From positions 1 to 38,381 of the forward strand of contig JAGGSW010000033.1 of assembly GCA_021158895.1 (NCBI GenBank): DNA of 38,381 nt, read 5' to 3'. Below are positions 1-8,553 of this stretch, piece after piece (position 1 is the first letter of the stretch; the number at the start of each line of letters is the position of its first letter). Made by a program: the position numbers and the translations under genes. The notes under the pieces were generated by a model, which saw nothing but the letters and a program-made list of their open reading frames with translations, made no database searches and had not been told where the DNA came from. The DNA comes from Candidatus Odinarchaeota archaeon (GTDB lineage: Archaea > Asgardarchaeota > Baldrarchaeia > Baldrarchaeales > DXJG01).

Positions 1-77
1 GTTTAAAAATCGTATTTGTTACGTATCCAACTGTCTAGCAAATTATGATTTTTTTACTTGCAAGTTGTTGACAGAAA

Positions 78-86
78 GTTTAATAA
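78..86 (+). promoter_or_regulatory. Box A (TATA-like) for rps30e
   Basis: GTTTAATAA lies about 26 bases before the stretch at 105-112, which would place transcription start only a few bases ahead of the ribosome-binding site GGTGAT (110-115) of rps30e. The spacing fits archaeal promoters. No experimental support is available from sequence alone. Confidence 0.45.
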
Positions 87-120
87 GGGAAAGCTAAGAG
101 GATAGGTTTGGTGATAGATT

Positions 121-282
121 ATGCCTGGTTCACATGGCTCGTTAAGTAAGGCTGGAAAGGTTAGAAATCAGACTCCGAAAGTGGAGGCTAAACCTAGGAG
201 AAGTCCTGTTCCACGTGTGAGAAATAGAAAGAACTATATTAAGTATGTAATTCTTAAAAAGTCTAGTGGACAAGCTATTTGA
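121..282 (+). CDS. rps30e: 30S ribosomal protein S30e
   Basis: This is a 53-residue basic protein that begins [20 protein letters not shown] and continues with the Pro/Arg-rich core [15 protein letters not shown], the hallmark of archaeal and eukaryotic S30e. It belongs to the small ribosomal subunit. A GGTGAT ribosome-binding site sits just upstream of the ATG. The C-terminus carries a short extra tail, ending KKSSGQAI, beyond the usual conserved Tyr region. S30e is known from TACK archaea and eukaryotes and is generally missing from Euryarchaeota, so it helps place the organism. A T-rich stretch after the stop could act as a terminator. Confidence 0.93.
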   Translation: MPGSHGSLSKAGKVRNQTPKVEAKPRRSPVPRVRNRKNYIKYVILKKSSGQAI

Positions 283-340
283 CATTTCTATTTGACTTTG
301 TTGTTTGTTTACTTTTTTCTCATAGAAATACTCATATTTT

Positions 341-376
341 ATTCTGGCTTGTTAGTTTTGTAGAAGAAGCCAGAAT
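341..376. repeat. 10-bp perfect inverted repeat between rps30e and elp3
   Basis: ATTCTGGCTT (341-350) and its exact reverse complement AAGCCAGAAT (367-376) are separated by 16 bases. As RNA this would be a 10-bp stem with a 16-nt loop. It lies after the T-rich tail of rps30e and immediately before the TATA-like element of elp3, so it could be an operator, a terminator hairpin or part of a small RNA. Confidence 0.5.
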
Positions 377-379
377 TTG

Positions 380-388
380 AATATAATA
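380..388 (+). promoter_or_regulatory. Box A (TATA-like) for elp3-gatD
   Basis: The element AATATAATAAG around 379-390 lies about 50 bases ahead of the elp3 start at 438, giving a predicted transcription start near 410 and a short leader containing the GAGGGA ribosome-binding site. It directly follows the inverted repeat at 341-376. Confidence 0.4.
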
Positions 389-437
389 AGGTACTATAGA
401 GTGATTTTAATTAAAGCGTAGTTCGATGTGAGGGATA

Positions 438-2039
438 TTGTTGGAAGTTGTTTATAAGGAAATTGTCGAGGAAATTTTGAGCCGTGAAGTTCTAACGGAA
501 GAAGAAGTTAATCGTATTAAAGCTTTAGTTTGTAAAAGGTATGGTTTAGATAGGATGCCTAGTAATTCTGAGATTTTAAATTTTGTTTCTCCCGATTTAA
601 GGGAAAAGTTTCTGAGAATTTTGAAGAAGAAGCCTGTTCGTACAATTTCCGGTATTGCTGTAGTTGCTGTTATGGCTAAACCTTATCCGTGTCCTCATGG
701 CCGTTGTATTTATTGTCCCGGCGGTCCTAATTCTGTTTTTGGCGATGTCCCCCAAAGTTATACTGGCCGTGAACCCGCTACTATGAGAGCTTTGCATAAT
801 GTATTTGACCCTCATGCTCAGGTTAAAAATCGTTTAGAACAGTTGAAAACTATTGGTCACCCTATTGATAAAGTTGAATTAATAATTATGGGCGGTACTT
901 TCCCTGCCTATCCGCTTTGTTATCAAGAGTGGTTTGTTAGACGATGCTTGGACGCTATGAGCAATGAAACAACTTTAACCTTAGAAGAAGCCCAGAATAA
1001 GGCTGAAAAGGCAGCCGTTAGGAATGTTGGCATTACTGTGGAAACTAGACCTGATTATTGTAAAATAGATCACGTGGATCGCATGTTAAAGATGGGAGTT
1101 ACAAGGGTGGAACTCGGTGTACAGACAATTTACAACTACATTTATGAACTGGTTCAAAGAGGACACACGGTAGAGGATGTTGTAGAAGCTACTAGAATAT
1201 TGAAAGATGCAGGGCTTAAAGTAACTTATCATTTGATGCCTGGGCTACCTGGGTCAAGTTTTGAACGTGATATTAGAGTGTTTCAACGTGTTTTCTCCGA
1301 CTCTAGGTTTAAACCTGATGAATTGAAAATTTACCCTACATTAGTTATTCCTGGCACCATTCTATACGATATGTGGCAGAGAGGTGAATACACCCCCTTA
1401 ACCGATGAAGATGTTATTCGACTACTGGTTGAGGTTAAGAGGAAATATATTCCGAGATATGTGCGTATTAAGCGAGTTATGCGTGATATTCCAGCAACAG
1501 TTATAGCTGCTGGACCTAAGAAGGGTAATTTAAGAGAGCTCATTTGGAAAGAACTTAGGAAATTAGGGACACGATGTTACTGTATTCGTTGCCGAGAAGT
1601 TGGCCATGTAATGTTAAAATTAGGATTAGACCCTGACGTTGAAAACATCAAGTTAAAGACTATGATGTATGAGGCATCTGAAGGTATAGAGTTGTTTCTT
1701 TCATACGAAGATATTAAAAACGATATTTTGATAGGTTTTCTTAGATTACGAATACCATCGGAGAAAGCGCACAGACCTGAGATTAGTGAAATGCCTTCAG
1801 CGATTGTTAGAGAATTGCATGTTTACGGGCCTCTTGTGCAGCTTGGAAAAACTCCCAAAAGGAAAGAATGGCAACATAGAGGTTATGGTAAGAAACTATT
1901 AAGAGAAGCTGAGAGAATAGCTAGGGAGGAATTTGATGCCAAAAAGATTTTAGTGACTAGTGGCATAGGGGTAAGAGAATATTATTATTCTTTGGGTTAT
2001 CGAAGAGATGGACCTTATGTTTCTAAATATTTAGTTTGA
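438..2039 (+). CDS. elp3: Elp3-family tRNA U34 carboxymethyltransferase
   Basis: Elp3 is a radical SAM/acetyltransferase enzyme that modifies wobble uridine-34 of tRNAs using acetyl-CoA. The radical SAM cluster motif is CPHGRCIYC, with cysteines 85, 90 and 93 in a CX4CX2C spacing typical of Elp3. The core runs to about residue 380 and includes the VELGVQT and PGLPGSSFERD stretches. The C-terminal GNAT domain (about 410-533) has the acetyl-CoA loop QHRGYGKKLL and ends in the conserved YYYSLGYRRDGPYVSKYL. Length (533 aa) is normal. The start is one of two adjacent TTG codons (438 or 441), preceded by GAGGGA at 430-435; no ATG fits. It is probably co-transcribed with gatD, 11 bases downstream. 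Archaeal Elp3 works as a single protein without the other Elongator subunits. Confidence 0.95.
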   Translation: MLEVVYKEIVEEILSREVLTEEEVNRIKALVCKRYGLDRMPSNSEILNFVSPDLREKFLRILKKKPVRTISGIAVVAVMAKPYPCPHGRCIYCPGGPNSVFGDVPQSYTGREPATMRALHNVFDPHAQVKNRLEQLKTIGHPIDKVELIIMGGTFPAYPLCYQEWFVRRCLDAMSNETTLTLEEAQNKAEKAAVRNVGITVETRPDYCKIDHVDRMLKMGVTRVELGVQTIYNYIYELVQRGHTVEDVVEATRILKDAGLKVTYHLMPGLPGSSFERDIRVFQRVFSDSRFKPDELKIYPTLVIPGTILYDMWQRGEYTPLTDEDVIRLLVEVKRKYIPRYVRIKRVMRDIPATVIAAGPKKGNLRELIWKELRKLGTRCYCIRCREVGHVMLKLGLDPDVENIKLKTMMYEASEGIELFLSYEDIKNDILIGFLRLRIPSEKAHRPEISEMPSAIVRELHVYGPLVQLGKTPKRKEWQHRGYGKKLLREAERIAREEFDAKKILVTSGIGVREYYYSLGYRRDGPYVSKYLV

Positions 2040-2050
2040 GGTGAATTAGA

Positions 2051-3430
2051 GTGAGTGAAAATGCTTACGAAGGTTATAGAGGGAAAGCGAGAAAAATTTT
2101 GGAGAAATTTAATGTTAAAGTTTGGAGCGTTGTAGAAATTACCACAACGATAGGCGTTTTTCGCGGTATTATTTTGCCCAGATATCAGCTTGCTGACGAT
2201 AAACATATTACAATTAAGCTTCCCACAGGGTACAATACTGGGTTGAATGTTGACGAAATTATTGAAATAAAAGAAATTGGCTATGAACCTGGACGATACA
2301 AACTTCCATCCCCAAGTGTTAAACCTGATGAAAATAAGCCAAGGATTCCTTTGTTAGGATGCGGAGGTACGATTGCCAGTAGGCTCGATTACCGTAGCGG
2401 CGCTGTCATTCCTGCTTTAACTCCTGAAGAACTTTACAGCATGGTTCCTGAACTAGCAGATATAGCATTCGTATACCCAAGACTTCTATTTGAACTATTT
2501 AGCGAAAATATGACCCCTGAGCATTGGATTAAAATAGCGAAGGAAGTTGAAAAGGAAATTAATGAGAGGGGTGCATACGGAGTTGTTTTGGGTCACGGAA
2601 CAGATACTATGAGCTTTACTGCTGCTATATTATCTTTTATGTTAAGAGATTTGCCTGTTCCTGTCGTATTGGTTGGTTCTCAAAGAAGTAGCGATCGACC
2701 TTCCAGCGACGCTGCTATGAACTTGATAAATGCAGTCACTCTTGCTTCCAAGGGTGATATTGCTGAAGTTACTGTCTGTATGCACGGCACCACAAGTGAT
2801 AATTATTCGCTAATTCATAGAGGCACCAGAGTTAGAAAGATGCATTCTTCCCGTAGAGATGCATTCAGAACCATTGGCGACATACCACTCGGTAAAGTTG
2901 AGAATAGAAAAATAATCATGTTTAAGAAAGATTACAGGAAAAGATCCAGTGGAAACGTTGTTGCAGATATAAAACTTGAGGATCATGTAGCCCTAATATA
3001 TTTTTATCCAGGCATGAAACCAGATGTTATACACCATTTTATTGATACTGGGTACAAAGGGATCGTAATCGCTGGAACTGGCTTAGGACATGTCTCAATT
3101 TACCTTTTTGATGCTATAAAGAGGGCAATTGATGAAAACATCCCAGTTGTTATGTCCACTCAATGCCTCTGGGGCTTTGTAGGCATGAATGTTTATGAAA
3201 CCGGTAGAAATCTCTTAAATTTAGGTGTAATTCCTGCCATGAACATGCTTCCAGAGGTGGCTTACGTGAAATTGATGTGGATCTTAGGACATACGCAAAA
3301 CATGGATGAAATAAGGAAGCTTGTACAAACAAATATTGCTGGTGAGATTAGTGAGGGAGAACCTTATAATGGATACGTTGTCTTACAAGGGGGAATTCCG
3401 GAGGTCGATGAGTTTATTAAACAGCTTTAG
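2051..3430 (+). CDS. gatD: Glutamyl-tRNA(Gln) amidotransferase subunit D
   Basis: GatD is the asparaginase-like glutaminase half of the archaeal GatDE complex. It releases ammonia from an amide donor so that GatE can convert Glu-tRNA(Gln) to Gln-tRNA(Gln). An N-terminal domain (about 1-90) precedes an L-asparaginase-type domain with GCGGTIAS (Thr107 is the expected catalytic threonine) and LGHGTDTMSFTA (Thr184/Asp185); the catalytic Lys region follows in VGSQRSSDRPSSDA. Length (459 aa) fits the family. The GTG start at 2051 follows TGAGGTGA, which overlaps the elp3 stop codon, so the two are translationally close. The partner gatE is not downstream but convergent, with only 11 bases between the stop codons. 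Confidence 0.95.
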   Translation: MSENAYEGYRGKARKILEKFNVKVWSVVEITTTIGVFRGIILPRYQLADDKHITIKLPTGYNTGLNVDEIIEIKEIGYEPGRYKLPSPSVKPDENKPRIPLLGCGGTIASRLDYRSGAVIPALTPEELYSMVPELADIAFVYPRLLFELFSENMTPEHWIKIAKEVEKEINERGAYGVVLGHGTDTMSFTAAILSFMLRDLPVPVVLVGSQRSSDRPSSDAAMNLINAVTLASKGDIAEVTVCMHGTTSDNYSLIHRGTRVRKMHSSRRDAFRTIGDIPLGKVENRKIIMFKKDYRKRSSGNVVADIKLEDHVALIYFYPGMKPDVIHHFIDTGYKGIVIAGTGLGHVSIYLFDAIKRAIDENIPVVMSTQCLWGFVGMNVYETGRNLLNLGVIPAMNMLPEVAYVKLMWILGHTQNMDEIRKLVQTNIAGEISEGEPYNGYVVLQGGIPEVDEFIKQL

Positions 3431-3441
3431 ACCTATTATCA

Positions 3442-5364
3442 TCATTTGTTGGATGTAATCTCTTTTAATTTTTGTTGAAGTATTCTACTAACTGTTGCAC
3501 CGTCAATCTTGCCCCTAACTTTGTTCATAACCATGCCCATTAGGGGACCAAAAGCTCCCATCCCACGTTTTTTGACTAGGTCTAAGTTTTCTTGAATAAT
3601 TTTTTGGATAATTTCCTTAAGTTCATCTTCTGAAATGGCTAAAACCCCTGCCTCCTTTACGATGTAATTTAGATCATGATTTGGATTTTTAGCCCACAAA
3701 GTTAATATGGTGGGAATTGCTTCTTTTGCAAACATTCCACGAGATAGTGCTTCAAACATTTCCCTCAAATGTTTTTCTGTAAGATTTTCTACCGGCACTC
3801 CATCTCTATGTAAAGCTTTTAATGTCTGAAGCAAGGTGGATGCTACAAGAACTGGTGATAACTTGTATTTTTTCACTATTTCTTCAAAAAATCTGTGCAG
3901 TCCATCGTAAACAAGCATTTCTGCGAATTCTTTAGTTAGATTATACTCTTTAATTATTCTTTTTACTGCATCCCAGGGATATTCTGGGAGCTTCTTTCTT
4001 ATTTCTTCTATCCTCTCTCTAGAGATCGTGAAGGGTGGAGTATCTGTATCAGGATATAATCTTGCCTGACCATGCAACTCTCTAATTAAAGAAGATGTTC
4101 CATCTTCTTTTACTTGCCTAGTTTCTTCTAGCACTCCTTTTAAGGCCATTTGGGCGCGCTCAACGACCAATTTTAATGCTCGTCTAGCCTCTTTTTCCTC
4201 GCCGACGACTATTACAGCAGCATCATTCTCAGTTTTTCCTACTTGTTCAAAGAGCTTTTTGATTTCCTCTTCGGAAAAACCGTAAGATACTAGGTTTTCA
4301 TCCGAATGTATTATGCCTTTTAGTGTTGTATAGGCTTTTACCCTGTCTGCAAATTCTGTTCCAAACCTTCTATTTGGCTGTATTTCTCTGCCCAGTAATC
4401 CTCCAAATCCCTTAAGGTTTAAAGCTAGTACTTTTTCTCCTCTCTCTATGGCTTTCTTTACAAATTTACATTTTGTGTTTTTAAATATCTGTGTTACGTC
4501 AACAAAATTCTCCTGAATATCTTCTGATTTTATGTTTCTATTATTAAGTTCTTTTTTTATTTTTATGAGTTCGAGTTGCCTTTTTATTTCCATGTTTATG
4601 GCTTTAGGGATTAAATCTAAAAGCTGTACTCCCTTAAGCTCTACTCTTGCTCCACCTTCAATGCTTACATTAATATCTTGTCTTATGGTTCCTAAGCCTC
4701 TTCTAGCTTTTCCAGTTGCTTTTAAGAGTGTGCCTAAACGCCTTGCAGCTTCTACTACTTCTTGAGGTGTTTTCATATCTGGTCCTGTTACTATTTCTAC
4801 GAGAGGTATTCCAAGTCTGTCAAGCTTATAGTAGACAATTTTTCCTCTACTTTTTTTATCGTCTTTTCTTGCTGCTTCTTCCTCGAGATAAACGTGTAAA
4901 ATACTTATTTTCTTCCCGTCAATGGGGATGTAGCCACCACCGCCCATGTATATTGTTCTTTGAAAGCCGCAAGGAACTGAGCCGTCTAGGTAGTTTTTTC
5001 TGCAGACATGCAGTTCGTCAACGATATTACAGTTTAATAGTAAGCAGATCATGATTGCTATATCTACAGCTTCCTTGTTTGGCGGAAATGGTGGTGTTTC
5101 ATCGAATTCATATGAACATGTGGTGTCATTGTATCCTTCATAAATTATGGTTAGTCCTTTTTCGAATTCTCTTAGCATGGCTTTATCAAATTCTCCCATT
5201 TCTCCCATAACTGGCCTAAAAAATCTTTTAACGTAGAAGTCAGGCTCATCTGTACGAAGAAGTACCGGACAACGGCAAAAAAGTTTTTTCTTTGTATCAA
5301 GTTGGACGTGAATCTCCAAACCAGCCTTAAACCCAAGTTTTTCGTAGTCAAATTCTTGTGTCAT
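3442..5364 (-). CDS. gatE: Glutamyl-tRNA(Gln) amidotransferase subunit E
   Basis: GatE phosphorylates and amidates Glu-tRNA(Gln), receiving ammonia from GatD. The sequence shows the GatB/GatE start (LGFKAGLEIHVQLDTKKKLFCRCP), the amidotransferase core with GGGGYIPIDGKKISILHVYLEEEA, and the mid-protein insertion (about 300-420) that separates GatE from GatB. The C-terminal tail includes GAFGPLMGMVMNKVRGKIDG, the YqeY-like end that contacts tRNA. Length about 640 aa is normal for GatE. I choose the ATG at 5364 because GGTGA lies five bases before it; a GTG nine bases further upstream (5373) overlaps that ribosome-binding site and is less likely. It lies 33 bases after the HTH regulator gene on the same strand and could be co-transcribed with it. 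Confidence 0.95.
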   Translation of the reverse strand: MTQEFDYEKLGFKAGLEIHVQLDTKKKLFCRCPVLLRTDEPDFYVKRFFRPVMGEMGEFDKAMLREFEKGLTIIYEGYNDTTCSYEFDETPPFPPNKEAVDIAIMICLLLNCNIVDELHVCRKNYLDGSVPCGFQRTIYMGGGGYIPIDGKKISILHVYLEEEAARKDDKKSRGKIVYYKLDRLGIPLVEIVTGPDMKTPQEVVEAARRLGTLLKATGKARRGLGTIRQDINVSIEGGARVELKGVQLLDLIPKAINMEIKRQLELIKIKKELNNRNIKSEDIQENFVDVTQIFKNTKCKFVKKAIERGEKVLALNLKGFGGLLGREIQPNRRFGTEFADRVKAYTTLKGIIHSDENLVSYGFSEEEIKKLFEQVGKTENDAAVIVVGEEKEARRALKLVVERAQMALKGVLEETRQVKEDGTSSLIRELHGQARLYPDTDTPPFTISRERIEEIRKKLPEYPWDAVKRIIKEYNLTKEFAEMLVYDGLHRFFEEIVKKYKLSPVLVASTLLQTLKALHRDGVPVENLTEKHLREMFEALSRGMFAKEAIPTILTLWAKNPNHDLNYIVKEAGVLAISEDELKEIIQKIIQENLDLVKKRGMGAFGPLMGMVMNKVRGKIDGATVSRILQQKLKEITSNK

Positions 5365-5397
5365 ATTTTTCACCTATTTTTCGATTTTATCTTTAAT

Positions 5398-6360
5398 TTA
5401 CTCAAGGAATTCTACGGTGTCTATTATTCCATCACTATCCTCATCTATTCCTTTAACCACTCTTGCTGGGACATCCGGGTTGTAAAAGTTATTTTCAGCA
5501 ACTTCATCAAGATGTTTAACAAAGGCAATTATTGCTGCTCGCGTACCCCAGTATCGTTTTCCAGCCAAGATTAGGATGCGAGTTTCATCAGGGTTGAAGG
5601 GATTGGGTATTTTAACGATTATGCCGCATTCATCCTCGTAATATGTTTTGTTAGAGATTTTTGAAACGATGCGACTTTGATGCATTATGTCAAAATATAT
5701 AGGTAATTTTTCGTTTATTTTATATGTAACTGTATTAACAATTGGCCCGCCGACCAATATTAGGTTTCTTTTCATGTCTCCCTCCCTTATTTCTGTATCT
5801 AATCGAGTAATAAATTCTGGTTCGCAACGGGAAATTGATCCAAGAAATAGAGCTAAGTCTACTGCGTAATGTCCATCTCTTGCTTGACTTCTATATGGAC
5901 CGTGAGAATCCGGACTTCCAATAACGATAAGGGTATCTAATTTTCCGTTCTTCACATGAGGATATAGAAACTGTCTGGATTTTTCACTTAGCGGGATAGC
6001 GGGTAAAGGAAATTCTTCAACATCTCTTGGTTCAGCTAGGTTTAGTACTAGGTTGAGTGATTCTACTACGTAATATTTGGCTACAGCCCCCTTTTTTTCC
6101 TCTCTTTTTTGAAGCTTTATAAGACCGGTTTTTTCTAATAGTTTAATATGATAATATATGGTTTGTTCATCAACCTTAAGGTAGTTGGCTAATTGACGTG
6201 AATACATTGGTTGAGAAGCAAGTGTTTTTAAAATTTTTAATCTTAATGGATTAGCGACCGCCAATATCTTATTAAAGTCATCAAGTAATGTGGCTGGAGT
6301 TGCAACGTACTTTCCTTCTTTTTTAAATAATATGTAGGGTTCCAATGAATACCCCTCCAT
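5398..6360 (-). CDS. ArsR-like HTH regulator with S-layer-like domain and EF-hand tail
   Basis: A winged helix-turn-helix occupies about residues 25-105 (NPLRLKILKTLASQPMYSRQ, then VDEQTIYYHIKLLEKTGLIK), typical of ArsR-type archaeal repressors. The rest, about 130-300, is not a usual effector domain. It contains LILVGGPIVNTVTYKINEKL and ILILAGKRYWGTRAAIIAF, patterns like those repeated in archaeal S-layer proteins. The final residues DEDSDGIIDTVE (306-317) match a calcium-binding EF-hand loop at positions 1, 3, 5, 6, 8, 9 and 12. There is no signal peptide or membrane segment, so it should be cytoplasmic. The ATG at 6360 is taken, but the TTG at 6345 has a strong GGAGGGG site six bases upstream and may be the true start. 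The ligand is unknown; calcium or a sugar/nucleotide are only guesses. A perfect palindrome lies just upstream. Confidence 0.75.
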   Translation of the reverse strand: MEGYSLEPYILFKKEGKYVATPATLLDDFNKILAVANPLRLKILKTLASQPMYSRQLANYLKVDEQTIYYHIKLLEKTGLIKLQKREEKKGAVAKYYVVESLNLVLNLAEPRDVEEFPLPAIPLSEKSRQFLYPHVKNGKLDTLIVIGSPDSHGPYRSQARDGHYAVDLALFLGSISRCEPEFITRLDTEIREGDMKRNLILVGGPIVNTVTYKINEKLPIYFDIMHQSRIVSKISNKTYYEDECGIIVKIPNPFNPDETRILILAGKRYWGTRAAIIAFVKHLDEVAENNFYNPDVPARVVKGIDEDSDGIIDTVEFLE

Positions 6361-6370
6361 ACAAATATAT

Positions 6371-6386
6371 TTTATAATATTATAAA
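6371..6386. promoter_or_regulatory. 16-bp perfect palindrome overlapping a TATA-like box
   Basis: TTTATAATATTATAAA reads the same on both strands and ends 10 bases before the ATG of the HTH regulator. It coincides with the best TATA-like element for that gene, and a second TTTTATAATAG follows at 6390-6400. A dimeric winged-helix protein binding here would block its own promoter. AT-rich sequence makes chance palindromes more likely, so this is an inference. Confidence 0.45.
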
Positions 6387-6543
6387 TTGTTTTATAATAG
6401 TTACCATAAAATTCCTCGATAGCTTTAGATAACTTAAAAGTAATTTTTGACTTTCCAGTCGTCTAAAAGGGTTTTGGCTTTTGGAACAATTCGTTATATG
6501 TAAAAAGATGACTTAAACAATTCTAAATGTATTCTTAATAATG

Positions 6544-6551
6544 TTTAATTA
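6544..6551 (+). promoter_or_regulatory. Box A (TATA-like) for glmS
   Basis: TTTAATTA lies about 50 bases before the glmS GTG, predicting transcription start near 6573 and a leader of about 20 bases that contains the ribosome-binding site GGAGGT (6582-6587). Confidence 0.4.
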
Positions 6552-6593
6552 GGTTACTAAAAATATCCCCCTATCAGCGTTGGAGGTTTATCA

Positions 6594-8411
6594 GTGTGCG
6601 GTATTATCGGTATTGTTTCGAATGATCGACATGTTGCAAGCTTACTAAGAGAGTGTCTTAAGAGATTGGAGTATCGTGGATATGATTCTGTGGGAATAAC
6701 AACAATATATAATTCTACATTACACACTAAAAAAGATAAGGGTAAAATTGATGAAATACATCAGAAATTAAATTTTGATACGCTTCCTGGACATATAGGT
6801 ATAGGACATACTAGATGGGCGACACATGGTCCTCCTTCGAAGCGTAATGCTCATCCACATATGGACTGTACGAGGAAAATAGCTGTTGTACACAACGGGA
6901 TCATAGAGAATTTTTTAGAGCTGAGAAAGCAACTTGAAGAAAAAGGTCATGTATTCCAATCAGACACCGATACTGAAGTTATTCCGCATTTAATTGAGGA
7001 ATATATAGCAACGGGTTACAATTTGGCAGATGCTGTGCGAGAAGCACTTAAGCAATTAAAGGGCTCGTACGCTATAGCTGTTATATATGCTGAAGAACCA
7101 GATAAGATTGTTTGTGCTAGGAAAGATAGCCCCTTAGTTATTGGAATTGGTGAAAAAGCTGTCTATTGCGCATCCGATATACCAGCCTTCTTACCAATGA
7201 CCAACAAGGTAATTTTTCTTAATGACGGCGAACTTGCAATATTGACGCCCTATAGTGTGACTGTACAAAATCTTGAAGGTGAAGTTTTAACGAAGGAAAT
7301 CAAAATCATTAACTGGACTGCAGAGATGGCCCAAAAAGGAGGATTTCCTCATTTCGTTTTAAAAGAAATTCACGAACAACCTAGAGCAATAAGAGACACC
7401 CTAAGGACACGACAGGAATACGTGGATGTTTTTGTTGAAAGCATAATGAAAGCAAAGCGAATATATTTTGTAGCTGCTGGAACTTCTTACCACGCAGGAT
7501 TAACTGCCACGTACATGTTTTCAAAGCTTGCAAAAACATATTCACAAGCAGTAATTGCCTCTGAGTTTCCAGAGTTTATTGGTGAAACTTTAGATGAAGA
7601 TACTGTGATTGTAGCAATAACTCAATCAGGTGAAACAGCAGACACATTGACCGCCGTAAGACATGCAACGAAATATGGTGCAAAAATTTTGGCAATAACA
7701 AATGTCTTAGGAAGTTCAATAACAAGACATGCTCATCACACCTTCTACATGCAGGCAGGACCAGAAATAGGCGTAGTAGCAACAAAAACTTTTACAACTC
7801 AACTCGCAACTTTAGCATTAATAACAATAAACCTAGCAAGACAAAATGGAGCATTAACAGACATGGAAGCAAAGCAACTATTTGAGGAACTATACCAGAT
7901 ACCAGCGAAGGTAAAGGAGATTATAGAAACCCATGAAGAAAGAGCAAAAACTCTTGCAGAGAAATGCTATCTTAAGAATAATTTTTATTTCCTAGGAAGG
8001 GGAATAAGCACTGCAACAGCATTAGAAGGCGCTCTGAAACTTAAAGAAATATCGTATATTCATGCAGAAGGATACCCAGCAGGTGAATCAAAACATGGTC
8101 CCATAGCTCTTATAGAACCGGGTTATCCATGCGTCTTTATAGCACCAATGGACGAAACTCATAAGCATATAATAGGAAATATTATGGAGATGAAAGCAAG
8201 AGGTGCGGAAATAATAGCGGTAATAGATAAAAGCGATCAAGACGTGTTACAACTAGCAGATACTGCCTTTAAAATGCCATCTACACCCGCTATATTCACA
8301 CCAATAACCTACATCATCCCTCTTCAACTATTCGCCTATTATGTAGCAGTAAAAAGAGGGGTTGATCCAGATAAACCTCGTAACTTAGCAAAATCAGTAA
8401 CAGTAGTTTAA
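6594..8411 (+). CDS. glmS: Glutamine--fructose-6-phosphate aminotransferase (isomerizing)
   Basis: GlmS makes glucosamine-6-phosphate from fructose-6-phosphate and glutamine, the first step to UDP-N-acetylglucosamine for glycans. The protein starts MCGIIGI, so Cys2 becomes the N-terminal nucleophile of the class II glutaminase domain (about 1-220, with GHTRWATHG and HNGIIENF). Two SIS sugar-isomerase domains follow (about 285-420 with AAGTSYHAG and TQSGETADT; about 455-590 with LGRGI and EGALKLKEISYIHAEGYPAGE). The C-terminus PRNLAKSVTV is the conserved end of the family. Length (605 aa) is normal. The GTG start at 6594 is fixed by the need for Cys at position 2 and by GGAGGT seven bases upstream. 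Confidence 0.97.
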   Translation: MCGIIGIVSNDRHVASLLRECLKRLEYRGYDSVGITTIYNSTLHTKKDKGKIDEIHQKLNFDTLPGHIGIGHTRWATHGPPSKRNAHPHMDCTRKIAVVHNGIIENFLELRKQLEEKGHVFQSDTDTEVIPHLIEEYIATGYNLADAVREALKQLKGSYAIAVIYAEEPDKIVCARKDSPLVIGIGEKAVYCASDIPAFLPMTNKVIFLNDGELAILTPYSVTVQNLEGEVLTKEIKIINWTAEMAQKGGFPHFVLKEIHEQPRAIRDTLRTRQEYVDVFVESIMKAKRIYFVAAGTSYHAGLTATYMFSKLAKTYSQAVIASEFPEFIGETLDEDTVIVAITQSGETADTLTAVRHATKYGAKILAITNVLGSSITRHAHHTFYMQAGPEIGVVATKTFTTQLATLALITINLARQNGALTDMEAKQLFEELYQIPAKVKEIIETHEERAKTLAEKCYLKNNFYFLGRGISTATALEGALKLKEISYIHAEGYPAGESKHGPIALIEPGYPCVFIAPMDETHKHIIGNIMEMKARGAEIIAVIDKSDQDVLQLADTAFKMPSTPAIFTPITYIIPLQLFAYYVAVKRGVDPDKPRNLAKSVTVV

Positions 8412-8553
8412 CCTAATTTAACAACTATTTAAATTATTTACGAATTCTTTTGCAGGTTTTGCAGCAATAACTTAAGTTGAAGAGAAGTTCATAGAAATGT
8501 AGATATAATGCTTAGTATCTTAGTTTTATTGGTAGTAATCGGAGGTTTATGAT

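Noticed and set aside
4532..5054. Plus-strand frames opposite gatE
   Set aside because: Antisense to well-conserved gatE, low-complexity Leu/Ser-rich products, no ribosome-binding site.
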